This document shows positions 1 to 5,743 of a stretch of DNA of 12,725 nucleotides, piece by piece (position 1 is the first letter of the stretch; each line of letters starts with the position of its first letter). The notes under the pieces are model-generated. The model had not been told where the DNA came from and ran no database searches. It saw only the letters and a program-made list of their open reading frames with translations. The stretch is taken from NCBI GenBank assembly GCA_964614585.1, contig CAZTLW010000065.1, positions 1 to 12,725 on the forward strand, written 5' to 3'. The translations under genes and the position numbers were made by a program. The DNA is from JAHEFX01 sp964614585. Its GTDB lineage: Bacteria > Actinomycetota > Acidimicrobiia > Spongiisociales > JAENVV01.

Positions 1-176
1 TGACGCTGAAGGACGAACATCATGGCGTAGAGGTGGAGATATGTCCGAGCCTGTCACCGACCGACGAGTGGCATTATGAGAACTTGTACGTGGGGAATAT
101 GCGCAGGAGCAAGACGTTCGTGTACGATAAGGACGCGGGGAAGGTGCAGGAGTTTTATTTTAATTTGGGGAAATGA
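1..176 (+). CDS. Hypothetical protein, C-terminal fragment
   Basis: The frame beginning at base 3 is open from the window edge to a TGA at 174-176, giving the last 57 residues of a protein whose start lies outside. The readable end is acidic to neutral and ends in EFYFNLGK. I do not recognise the family. The alternative ATG-initiated ORF at 76-312 is out of frame with this one and runs through the terminator, so I reject it. The stop is followed directly by an A-run and a strong hairpin (178-204), which supports a real gene end here. It converges on the leftward gene at 217-648. Function is unknown. Confidence 0.55.
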   Translation, partial: TLKDEHHGVEVEICPSLSPTDEWHYENLYVGNMRRSKTFVYDKDAGKVQEFYFNLGK

Positions 177-177
177 A

Positions 178-204
178 AAAGCCCCGGTGGGGAGCCGGGG
201 CTTT
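178..204. terminator. Bidirectional intrinsic terminator between convergent genes
   Basis: A perfect 10-bp stem (AAAGCCCCGG at 178-187 with CCGGGGCTTT at 195-204) encloses a 7-nt loop. Read leftward it is followed by a T-run (the A-run at 175-180), so it best serves the leftward gene that ends at 217. Read rightward it has only TTT and then G, so it is a weaker stop for the gene ending at 176. Confidence 0.8.
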
Positions 205-216
205 GGGGGTGTGAGT

Positions 217-648
217 TTACTTATTTGGCATCCATGCCTCGATATCAACGTCATTTACTTCGAGATGTTTTCTGACCGCTTCCGGCAGCCTAAGCCTTCC
301 AAAATCGGTTGACCGAAGCCGTTCCGGGCAGTCATCAAAATCTTCGGAAAAATACTCCACAATCATGCGGTAGTATTTTTCCGTATGAAACCCGTTACGG
401 TATTTTTTCCAATAAGTCCGAATAAATTCAGGGTGGAGAACCACCGTCTGAACGAATACGTTCCAGTTATTGACTAGGTTGAAGTCAATAACAAACGTAA
501 AACCGACCAGTAGGTCGTTTCCGTTATACGGCCTCGGAAAGAACCTAAACGTTACTACGTTGCCTTCTTCTTCGACGCAGCGAAAAAAAAGGGTGTCACC
601 GTATTTCCCCCCTTCCTTAATGTCCTTAATTTTCAAGTCAAATTTCAT
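217..648 (-). CDS. Hypothetical protein (143 aa), moron-like single-gene unit
   Basis: The chosen start is the ATG at 646-648 (MKFDLKIKD). The longer reading from 684 would begin inside the promoter at 673-703. The product is a soluble, aromatic-rich, mixed-charge protein with many Phe, Tyr and Trp residues (for example FRFFPRPYN and YWKKYRNGF). It has no signal peptide or membrane span, and I recognise no family. The gene is visibly AT-richer than its neighbours. It is bracketed by its own promoter and its own terminator, and it sits alone between a convergent gene and the terminator of the upstream operon. This arrangement is typical of phage morons, which often alter host phenotype or exclude other phages; that role is only an inference here. 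Confidence 0.75.
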   Translation of the reverse strand: MKFDLKIKDIKEGGKYGDTLFFRCVEEEGNVVTFRFFPRPYNGNDLLVGFTFVIDFNLVNNWNVFVQTVVLHPEFIRTYWKKYRNGFHTEKYYRMIVEYFSEDFDDCPERLRSTDFGRLRLPEAVRKHLEVNDVDIEAWMPNK

Positions 649-672
649 GGCGCTTGCTTTTTGATTACAATA

Positions 673-706
673 CAAATATATCACTTATCCATCACTTTTC
701 CAACAC
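673..706 (-). promoter_or_regulatory. Bacteroidota-type promoter for the 217-648 gene
   Basis: Read leftward, TTG (703-701) is followed by exactly 20 nt and then TATATTTG (680-673), matching the Bacteroidota consensus (TTG at -33, TAnnTTTG at -7). Transcription should start near 665-669, about 20 nt before the ATG at 648. The spacer holds two direct copies of AGTGAT spaced 11 bp apart, and the 5' part reads GTGTTGGAAAAGTG, which recurs at two other promoters in this window. Confidence 0.75.
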
Positions 707-734
707 CCACCCCAAATTTTAACACTTCCACCCC

Positions 735-770
735 AAAAAAAAGCCCCACCCCCGAATCCGGGAGCGGGGC
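735..770 (-). terminator. Intrinsic terminator of the leftward membrane-protein operon
   Basis: Read leftward, GCCCC (770-766) pairs with GGGGC (747-743), with an inner CCCG/CGGG pairing, and is followed by eight T residues (742-735). It lies about 30 nt past the stop of the 402-aa gene and just ahead of the promoter of the next leftward gene, so it separates the two units. Confidence 0.85.
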
Positions 771-799
771 CGCGTAAGGAGAAAATCTACTTCGTGGAA

Positions 800-2008
800 T
801 TAGGTCTTGGTTTCGTGGTAGTCTTTCCGGCAAGCGTCCGAGCAGTATTTCGCTCTTTTTGTCCGGTGGGAAATGTCTGTCTTGCAGTGTAAGCACTTGC
901 GCTTTGCGTCCTGTTTTGCGTCGGGTTTGCGTCGGCGTTTTTGCGTCGGTTTGCGTTCCGTCTTTTCCGACGCTTTTGCGTCCGTAGGACGCTTTTCCGT
1001 CGTAAGTTCCGTCGGGTTCGTTCCGTCGGGTTCCGTCCGTGATTTCATTTTTTCGTTCTCCTTTTTGAGCGTCTCTAATTCCTCCCGAAGTTCAGCAATA
1101 TAACGGCCTGTACGCTTCCGATACTCCAAGTCAGTGAGCGCGGCATTTGCGACAGGAGCAGCGCTCCCTGCGTTCGGAATCGCTGCTTTTTGACCTGTTG
1201 CAACCGGACGCAACTTGGAACGTTTCAGCGCCGTAATTTCCTGCTCACGTTTCTCTGAACCGAACAGTAAAAAGAACAGGGCAACGTCGCACAGAACGGC
1301 AAGCGATCCGGAGCCGTAGCCAAGATTCGTCAGCCGGAACTGCTGCTTTCCGACCATCGTAGCCCAATTCGTTTCGTCCGCTGCTTTGAGTTCGTCAATC
1401 CGAGTAAGCAGGGTAGTTCGACGACTGTTTGCATCTTTTTGCTCTCCCTCGGTCATGTACCGGAAAGCGGCAACGGGCCACTTTTTCGTCTCTTTATTTT
1501 CCCACTTCTTCCAAGTGGCGATCATTTCGGCGTCGTGCTGGTTGATTGATTCCACCTCCGCCCGCAGTTCGGCAATTTCCGGGTTCACCTCCTTCTGTAC
1601 TTCGGTCGCTTCTTCTGTGATGAACTTGGAGCCGCCGTAGTAACTAATAGACATAGACACTCCGACCGCCAAAAAGAGTGGCAGGTAGGCGATAGGGGTG
1701 TTTCGGGCAATCGAGATCACGCTGTGCCGCTTGACCGTCTCCAGAACGACCAGAACAGCGAAGCCGACCACGCCAACGATTGCAGCCTTAACGAGACTAT
1801 AATCCGTTGTGGTGTAGTATACAGCATAAAATGCCGTCAGGATGGAAAACACATTTGCCGCGTAGGAGCCGAACAGAAAAGTATCGCGCTCAATAACAAG
1901 CTTTTCTTCAGGCGTCTTGTTAAGTCGGGCCGATGCGATCCGGTCGAATCGTTCGGCGATCTTTTCGCGGCGGATTTGGTCATTAGCCTTATTAATTGCG
2001 TCATTCAT
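800..2008 (-). CDS. Four-span membrane protein with coiled coil, basic linker and C-terminal zinc finger
   Basis: The 402-residue product has a charged N-terminus (1-44). Predicted membrane spans lie at about 45-65, 72-91, 104-124 and 232-250. A long charged segment (about 130-228) lies between spans 3 and 4, and a helical heptad-like segment at about 293-323. A Lys/Arg/Thr/Pro-rich linker (about 324-371) leads to a zinc-finger motif C372-x2-C375-x13-C389-x3-C393. The YCSxxCR-type ending resembles small zinc-ribbon families such as DUF2116. I do not recognise the full architecture. An even number of spans puts both ends on the same side, probably the cytoplasm, so the zinc finger could hold DNA, RNA or protein near the membrane (inference). 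It is the last gene of a leftward operon, 13 nt after the upstream stop. The linker DNA is repetitive (see the repeat entry). Confidence 0.8.
   Translation of the reverse strand: MNDAINKANDQIRREKIAERFDRIASARLNKTPEEKLVIERDTFLFGSYAANVFSILTAFYAVYYTTTDYSLVKAAIVGVVGFAVLVVLETVKRHSVISIARNTPIAYLPLFLAVGVSMSISYYGGSKFITEEATEVQKEVNPEIAELRAEVESINQHDAEMIATWKKWENKETKKWPVAAFRYMTEGEQKDANSRRTTLLTRIDELKAADETNWATMVGKQQFRLTNLGYGSGSLAVLCDVALFFLLFGSEKREQEITALKRSKLRPVATGQKAAIPNAGSAAPVANAALTDLEYRKRTGRYIAELREELETLKKENEKMKSRTEPDGTNPTELTTEKRPTDAKASEKTERKPTQKRRRKPDAKQDAKRKCLHCKTDISHRTKRAKYCSDACRKDYHETKT
903..1037. repeat. Degenerate short tandem repeat, GACGCAAA / GACGGAA
   Basis: On the + strand TTTGCGT(C) occurs at 903, 915, 926, 940, 950 and 975. 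TTCCGTC occurs at 956, 995, 1007, 1021 and 1031. In coding sense (minus strand) these read GACGCAAA and GACGGAA. Spacing is irregular, mostly 10-14 bp. The repeat encodes the basic linker of the membrane protein but falls in more than one reading frame of that gene. Confidence 0.75.
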
Positions 2009-2021
2009 GAGTTATGGTTTT

Positions 2022-2519
2022 TCAGTGATTAATTTCTAGATTAGGATTCGTATTCGCTTCCGGGGGTGTGTATGCGCTGATGTCTACGATGTCATCCGGG
2101 CCATCACCTTCAAGCCGGTACTTCGACTTCCTTCGCCCCCGGTACGGCTTCGCGCTATCCTTCCTGCGCTCCACCTCCCGCTCGATCCCCTCCGCTTCCA
2201 ACGCTGCATCTATTTCCGACTGCGGGGGCCAATCATCCATATCGGGGATGCTGCCGAGAAATGACATAGCCGCCTTCATGCCGTTCATCTTCGCGGTCGT
2301 ATCGAACTCATGCCGCACCCATGCCCGGTATTCTTCCTTCGTCATCTCCCGTCCCGGCTCCCGCTCCAGCTCATCCGCACCGGCCTCGGCATAGGACGTA
2401 GAAAAGAACGCAGCACAGGCCGCGCTAGTCCACTCGGGAAAGACCATGACCGCTATCCAAGCCATCAAGGTGAGCAGGATGGGGAGAGCGGTCAAGGCGG
2501 TTTCGTAGTCGTAGGTCAT
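2022..2519 (-). CDS. Hypothetical membrane-anchored protein (165 aa)
   Basis: There is one hydrophobic segment near the N-terminus (about residues 9-30, ALPILLTLMAWIAVMVF). It is followed by a long hydrophilic, Glu-rich and later Arg/Lys-rich region (for example KPYRGRRKSKYR near 130) and an acidic tail. It probably sits as a single-span protein with a large soluble domain. I do not recognise the family. The ATG (2517-2519) overlaps the stop of the upstream 53-aa gene in an ATGA arrangement, which fixes this start and suggests translational coupling. The next gene begins 13 nt downstream, so the three are one operon. The absence of an enzymatic motif suggests a structural or accessory role, but this is a guess. 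Confidence 0.7.
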   Translation of the reverse strand: MTYDYETALTALPILLTLMAWIAVMVFPEWTSAACAAFFSTSYAEAGADELEREPGREMTKEEYRAWVRHEFDTTAKMNGMKAAMSFLGSIPDMDDWPPQSEIDAALEAEGIEREVERRKDSAKPYRGRRKSKYRLEGDGPDDIVDISAYTPPEANTNPNLEINH

Positions 2520-2677
2520 AGGTCCTTAATTTTATTGCCGTTGCGGTCGAGCAGTTCCGAGCCCTTCCACTTACCCGGTTTCGTCTCCGGCTCGTCGTCA
2601 AGGGGGCGGTAGGTGTTCGGGAAGCAGATGACCCGGAACGACCAGACGAGGACGGGGAGGAGGAGGAGTACCTTCAT
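2516..2677 (-). CDS. Small protein with N-terminal signal or membrane segment (53 aa)
   Basis: This ORF begins at the ATG at 2675-2677. It starts MKVLLLLPVLVWSF, a Lys plus hydrophobic stretch of the signal-peptide or membrane-anchor type, followed by a polar tail ending in NGNKIKDL. Its stop overlaps the start of the 165-aa gene (ATGA), which is good evidence that it is translated. It is the first readable gene of the leftward operon; the promoter must lie upstream, in or beyond the run of N. The family is not recognised. Confidence 0.6.
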   Translation of the reverse strand: MKVLLLLPVLVWSFRVICFPNTYRPLDDEPETKPGKWKGSELLDRNGNKIKDL

Positions 2678-2692
2678 GGGTGTTGCGTAGTC

Positions 2693-2792
2693 NNNNNNNN
2701 NNNNNNNNNNNNNNNNNNNNNNNNNNNNNNNNNNNNNNNNNNNNNNNNNNNNNNNNNNNNNNNNNNNNNNNNNNNNNNNNNNNNNNNNNNNN
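2693..2792. other. Assembly gap, 100 N
   Basis: Exactly 100 ambiguous bases, the usual placeholder for a scaffold gap of unknown size. It separates all leftward genes from the long rightward block, so the divergent promoters and any repressor gene expected there cannot be read, and the true distance is unknown. Confidence 0.97.
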
Positions 2793-2810
2793 ACAAGGTA
2801 TTAAAATTCC

Positions 2811-2844
2811 CGCTAAGTGTCAACACGGCCCCGGCACTTAAGCG
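2811..2844 (+). other. Hairpin in the leader of the 105-aa gene
   Basis: CGCTAAGTG (2811-2819) pairs with CACTTAAGCG (2835-2844) with one bulged A, around a 15-nt loop. There is no T-run, so it is not an obvious terminator. It ends 20 nt before the ATG at 2865 and could affect mRNA stability or serve as a binding site. Confidence 0.4.
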
Positions 2845-2864
2845 ACACAAAAAAGAAACATCGC

Positions 2865-3182
2865 ATGAAAATTACCGACCTAAATTCCGCAGTTAATTCC
2901 CGCCAACAATTTCAGGTTGAAGCAGACGACGCCGATTGGTTCACCATCGACGCGGTGGACTTCTTTGACTTCCTCGTATCCGCCGGAATCGTAGACGGGC
3001 ACGACCCCGAAAATGGAACCGCATGGGTGTACGTTGACGAAGGTTATTTCGACTACGGTGCCGGAGAGTGGGTAGGTCGCGAACGTCCGCGCACTGCCAA
3101 GTATGACCATTGGCTGCAAGATGTGGACTTCAACGAAGTGGCGAAGTACCTGCAAACTAAGATTGAGCCTGTATCTGCATAA
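2865..3182 (+). CDS. Hypothetical acidic protein (105 aa)
   Basis: I chose the ATG at 2865 (MKITDLNSAV) because the upstream alternative at 2817 would begin inside the leader hairpin and adds an unrelated basic stretch. The product is soluble and strongly acidic, rich in Asp, Glu, Phe, Tyr and Trp (for example DAVDFFDFL and DEGYFDYGAGEW). It has no cysteines, signal peptide or membrane span. I do not recognise the family. It is the first gene after the assembly gap and precedes recT by 64 nt. Small acidic proteins ahead of recombination genes in phages can be DNA mimics or host-nuclease inhibitors, but nothing here proves that. Confidence 0.65.
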   Translation: MKITDLNSAVNSRQQFQVEADDADWFTIDAVDFFDFLVSAGIVDGHDPENGTAWVYVDEGYFDYGAGEWVGRERPRTAKYDHWLQDVDFNEVAKYLQTKIEPVSA

Positions 3183-3188
3183 CCAAAA

Positions 3189-3219
3189 AGCCGGGGCGTC
3201 AACGAAGGCGCACCCGGCT
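3189..3219. other. Hairpin between the 105-aa gene and recT
   Basis: AGCCGGG (3189-3195) pairs perfectly with CCCGGCT (3213-3219), with a 17-nt interior. Rightward it is followed by AAAAATCTT, so it is a poor terminator in that direction; leftward it has a T-run but no gene to end. An attenuator or mRNA-processing hairpin is possible. Confidence 0.45.
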
Positions 3220-3246
3220 AAAAATCTTATTCACAAATCCAAAGAT

Positions 3247-4134
3247 ATGTCAGTATTAGTGAAGTACCAAAAAGACTTGCAAGGAAAGATGACCGCCGCA
3301 GGTATGCCTAAAGAGGCCGTCATTCGTGAACTGTCTTTCGCAAAGCAGATTTTCGACGCCTCGCCCTATATTCAGGAGTGCGACCCCAACAGCATCCTTT
3401 CAGCCATCGTGAACGTCGCCAATATCGGCCTGACGTTGAACCCGGCAGCGAAAGAAAGCTACATCGTGCCGCGATACAATAGCAAGTCACGGACGAAGGA
3501 AGCGCACCTGATGCCGTCTTACATCGGCCTCATCAAGCTGATCATCCAAGAGGGCAGCGTGAACTCTATTCAGGCGCAACTAGTCTACGCCAACGACGAG
3601 TTCAAGTATCAGCCAACCGACAGCGAAAACCCGGTTATCCACTCCGCTAATCCGTTCGGAGATCGGGGCGAATTAATGGGCGTGTATGCGCTCGCTGTGT
3701 TGCGAGATGGGACCAAGCAAGCGGAGGTCATGCATATTGCTGATGTTAAGGCGATCCGGGAAAACTCCGAAAGCTACAAGAACGAACGCACCCGGCAGCA
3801 CTCGCCCTGGGTAAAGCACTTCGAGGAGATGACGCGCAAGACGATTGTGCGGCGCATCTTCAAGTACCTGCCACGTGGAAACAACGAGGTTAACGAAGTG
3901 ATCAGCAAGGCCATCGAATTGGACAACCAAGACAATGCCGCCACGTTCGGACAGATTGGACTTATTGATTCCATGCTGCTGTCGTCTACACTTTCGCCGG
4001 AGCAGCAGGAGCAAATAGAGGCTGCCATGCACGACTTCACGTATCAGCGTGCGAGTGAGTGTATCACCTACCTGAAAGAGAACCAGCAGGAGCCGCGCGA
4101 TCCGGCCAAGCAATTCAAAGCAAGAGCAAAATGA
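3247..4134 (+). CDS. recT: RecT-family single-strand annealing protein
   Basis: RecT proteins bind single-stranded DNA and anneal complementary strands in phage recombination, usually beside a 5'-3' exonuclease. The start at 3247 gives MSVLVKYQKDL and 295 residues, close to the usual family length; the upstream in-frame extension from 3103 overlaps the previous gene. Family hallmarks seen are GLTLNPAAKESY (61-72), the core MPSYIGLIKLI (89-99), GELMGVYALAVLRDG (141-155) and the basic segment SPWVKHFEEMTRKTIVRR (187-204). The C-terminal third is helical and ends in a basic tail. No RecE/YqaJ-type or lambda-exonuclease-type partner gene lies beside it. The only nuclease in the window is the VRR-NUC protein at 9910-10317. 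The following gene overlaps it by 4 nt. Confidence 0.93.
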   Translation: MSVLVKYQKDLQGKMTAAGMPKEAVIRELSFAKQIFDASPYIQECDPNSILSAIVNVANIGLTLNPAAKESYIVPRYNSKSRTKEAHLMPSYIGLIKLIIQEGSVNSIQAQLVYANDEFKYQPTDSENPVIHSANPFGDRGELMGVYALAVLRDGTKQAEVMHIADVKAIRENSESYKNERTRQHSPWVKHFEEMTRKTIVRRIFKYLPRGNNEVNEVISKAIELDNQDNAATFGQIGLIDSMLLSSTLSPEQQEQIEAAMHDFTYQRASECITYLKENQQEPRDPAKQFKARAK

Positions 4135-4559
4135 GCGCATACGAAAGCATCGGCAAGATCATAGCGTGGTATCGGGACAAGTACAAGTCCGACCCGACGC
4201 GCGAAAACATCGGCCACCTGCTCGCTGCCCGGCGTCGGTTGTCTGCCGCCCTGTATAACATACGCGGAGACGTTGCGGAGGCGAAAGCCGAGCGCGAAAA
4301 GGCCGACTTCAACCGGAAGCGAAACTACGCCGACCGGGTGCTGGTGCATCGGCAAGGTGGCATGACCAACATCGAATCGGAAAGTAAGGCGCGCCTGGAC
4401 AACGGCGAACACGAGGACGCATACACCGACGCCGTGCGCGCTCATGAATACTACCGCCTAACGTTCGAAAGCGTTAAGGAAGTCCTGAACGCCATCAGCG
4501 GCGACCTGCGCAATCTGGAAGATGAATACAAGCGAGCAAACCACTCGCAACCGACATAG
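4131..4559 (+). CDS. Hypothetical helical, coiled-coil protein (142 aa)
   Basis: The ATG at 4131 overlaps the recT stop (ATGA), which decides the start over the longer frame from 4059. The product is highly charged and Arg/Glu/Lys/Ala-rich. It has long helices (about 43-75, ARRRLSAALYNIRGDVAEAK onward, and about 103-137) likely to form a coiled coil. There are no cysteines and no membrane segment. Position and coupling suggest that it works with RecT, but I recognise no family. A strong terminator follows at once, so recT and this gene close one transcription unit. Confidence 0.7.
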   Translation: MSAYESIGKIIAWYRDKYKSDPTRENIGHLLAARRRLSAALYNIRGDVAEAKAEREKADFNRKRNYADRVLVHRQGGMTNIESESKARLDNGEHEDAYTDAVRAHEYYRLTFESVKEVLNAISGDLRNLEDEYKRANHSQPT

Positions 4560-4581
4560 CGATGTTTCATTGGGTTTTTCC

Positions 4582-4622
4582 GGGGCGGGTGTGGTAAGGA
4601 ATAGAACCCGCCCCCTTTTTTA
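4582..4622 (+). terminator. Intrinsic terminator after the recT unit
   Basis: GGGGCGGGT (4582-4590) pairs perfectly with ACCCGCCCC (4606-4614) around a 15-nt loop, followed by C and six T residues (4616-4621). A classic rightward terminator. Confidence 0.9.
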
Positions 4623-4634
4623 ACCTCCCGAATT

Positions 4635-4709
4635 ATGACCGGATTCTTCTTAATTGCTGCCGTGTGGATCGTCCTGACGACGTTGGCGCGGCGGCACAAA
4701 AAACGATGA
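4635..4709 (+). CDS. 24-residue membrane peptide
   Basis: A short ORF encodes MTGFFLIAAVWIVLTT followed by a basic tail ARRHKKR. This is a single hydrophobic span with positive charges at the C-terminal side, as in known small membrane peptides of phages and bacteria. It starts 13 nt past the terminator T-run and ends one base before the ATG of the next gene, a spacing consistent with co-translation. It is short enough to be chance, and no function is assigned. Confidence 0.4.
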   Translation: MTGFFLIAAVWIVLTTLARRHKKR

Positions 4710-4710
4710 T

Positions 4711-4935
4711 ATGCCACACAAAATCGAATGGCACTACGACGAACCGCCGCCGGTACCTTATTGGATTCTTGTTGCGCACATCTTAACATACTCGGGTACG
4801 CGCAATGAGCTGACCACTTCCCCGGCTATCTACGATCCTGTTGACAAGGTGTACCGTTACCTGCACGACGAGACGGAAATCACCGGCGTCTACGCCTGGG
4901 CATACCTCCCGGACGCACCCCCGACCAAACCGTAA
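4711..4935 (+). CDS. DUF551-like small protein (74 aa)
   Basis: The product starts MPHKIEWHYDEPPPVPYWILV and ends with GVYAWAYLPDAPP. A C-terminal aromatic/Leu-Pro signature after a short beta-rich segment is typical of DUF551 proteins, which are common in phages and have no established biochemical role. That assignment is by eye and moderate. The start follows the 24-residue ORF by one base. The next gene begins 39 nt downstream. No cysteines or membrane span. Confidence 0.65.
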   Translation: MPHKIEWHYDEPPPVPYWILVAHILTYSGTRNELTTSPAIYDPVDKVYRYLHDETEITGVYAWAYLPDAPPTKP

Positions 4936-4961
4936 CTTATTTTTAACCACCTACCTCCCGC

Positions 4962-4977
4962 AAATCTTAATCACATG
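4962..4977 (+). promoter_or_regulatory. Repeated translation-start leader, copy 1
   Basis: AAATCTTAATCACATG ends with the start codon of the zinc-ribbon gene. The next gene's start at 5104-5119 has the same 16 nt with one change (AAATCCTAATCACATG). A related AAATCTTATTCAC lies at 3222-3234, 12 nt ahead of recT. No Shine-Dalgarno sequence is present, so this may be a conserved initiation context. Confidence 0.4.
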
Positions 4978-5112
4978 GAAATTAATTATTGCCCCTACTG
5001 CGGCAGCGATCAACTTGAACGCAAGTTCTTCGTGGAACTGAATAGCGACGCGAAGAAATACCGCTGCGCCGACTGCAAAGAAGTATTTGTTATTCACACC
5101 GAAAAATCCTAA
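4975..5112 (+). CDS. Small zinc-ribbon protein (45 aa)
   Basis: This short ORF encodes MEINYCPYCGSDQLERKF with a second pair near the end (RCADCKEVF). The cysteines are C6-x2-C9 and C31-x2-C34, spaced as in a compact zinc ribbon. The four cysteines in 45 residues and the tight spacing to the next gene (4 nt) make it a convincing gene. Its stop TAA lies inside the leader motif of the following gene. Similar zinc ribbons occur widely in phages as DNA- or protein-binding adaptors. The specific role is unknown. Confidence 0.7.
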   Translation: MEINYCPYCGSDQLERKFFVELNSDAKKYRCADCKEVFVIHTEKS

Positions 5113-5116
5113 TCAC

Positions 5117-5674
5117 ATGAAGTACCTACTTATTCCGCTGTTCTACCTGCTGACCGCTATGTACTGCGTTGTATCGGCCCAGGACTTCACTTTTAACTAT
5201 GTGCGGACCATCGTCTTGCACGAACCGGTCGAACGCGCCCAGGTCAAGGGGGCGGCGTGGATCACAGAGGAGGGGCTGCGCCTGGAAATCAACGGTGAGG
5301 CGCACACATACACCGTTGACCGGGCATCGAAGTACGGACCCCGCACCATCATCACCACCCGCTGCGGGGCACTGATTCAGGTGTTCACCCGGAATGAACG
5401 CATCGAGCGGATCGTGGTAAACGAAGGCGCGACGACGACCATCTTCGAGAACGCGAGCGCGAGGGCGGCGGTGATTCAGGACGATGTGATCATCCTACGG
5501 GGCTCCGGCGTGGTGCTGTTCGTCCTACTCGCTATTGCCTACCTGTTCACTCGATTGGTCAAGTGGGCCGCGCCGAGGCTGAACGAGATGCAGAAGGAAA
5601 GCGACCGGAGGAAAAAGATATATGATGACGAGTACCGGGAGCGGTACGGCGAAGAACCGCCTACCTTCATATAA
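5117..5674 (+). CDS. Secreted-domain, single-span membrane protein (185 aa)
   Basis: The start at 5117 gives a classic signal peptide, MKYLLIPLFYLLTAMYCVVSAQ, with likely cleavage before Asp23. Residues 23-128 look beta-rich and would lie outside the cytoplasmic membrane. A hydrophobic span at about 131-147 (VVLFVLLAIAYLFTRLV) is followed by a charged tail (148-185) with many Lys, Glu and Arg residues. This predicts a type I membrane protein with a cytoplasmic tail. The upstream in-frame start at 5087 would lengthen the N-terminus before the signal, so it is less likely. I do not recognise the family. Candidate roles are superinfection exclusion or interaction with the host envelope, by analogy only. 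Confidence 0.75.
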   Translation: MKYLLIPLFYLLTAMYCVVSAQDFTFNYVRTIVLHEPVERAQVKGAAWITEEGLRLEINGEAHTYTVDRASKYGPRTIITTRCGALIQVFTRNERIERIVVNEGATTTIFENASARAAVIQDDVIILRGSGVVLFVLLAIAYLFTRLVKWAAPRLNEMQKESDRRKKIYDDEYRERYGEEPPTFI

Positions 5675-5701
5675 CAGCGCAACCGCGAAAAAAATGTTGC
5701 G

Positions 5702-5738
5702 TTCGTGTTGCAAAAGTGCAACGAAGTGCTTATCTTAC
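5702..5738 (+). promoter_or_regulatory. Promoter with overlapping palindrome, upstream of the structured RNA
   Basis: TTG (5708-5710), exactly 20 nt, then TATCTTAC (5731-5738), a weaker match to TAnnTTTG. The start would fall near 5742-5745. It shares GTGTTGCAAAAGTG with the promoters at 673-706 and 11434-11467. GTTGCA (5707-5712) and TGCAAC (5717-5722) form a perfect inverted repeat over the -33 region, a plausible operator. Confidence 0.6.
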
Positions 5739-5743
5739 AAGTC

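Noticed and set aside
681..896. 71-residue leftward frame
   Set aside because: It overlaps the terminator at 735-770 and the promoter at 673-706 and lies in another frame of the zinc-finger coding end.
903..1037. CRISPR array
   Set aside because: The units are only 7-8 bp with irregular short spacing, and they lie within an open reading frame.
2680..2692. GTGTTGCGTAGTC as a fourth copy of the shared promoter motif
   Set aside because: The match breaks after GTGTTGC and the -7 region falls in the N run, so it cannot be supported.
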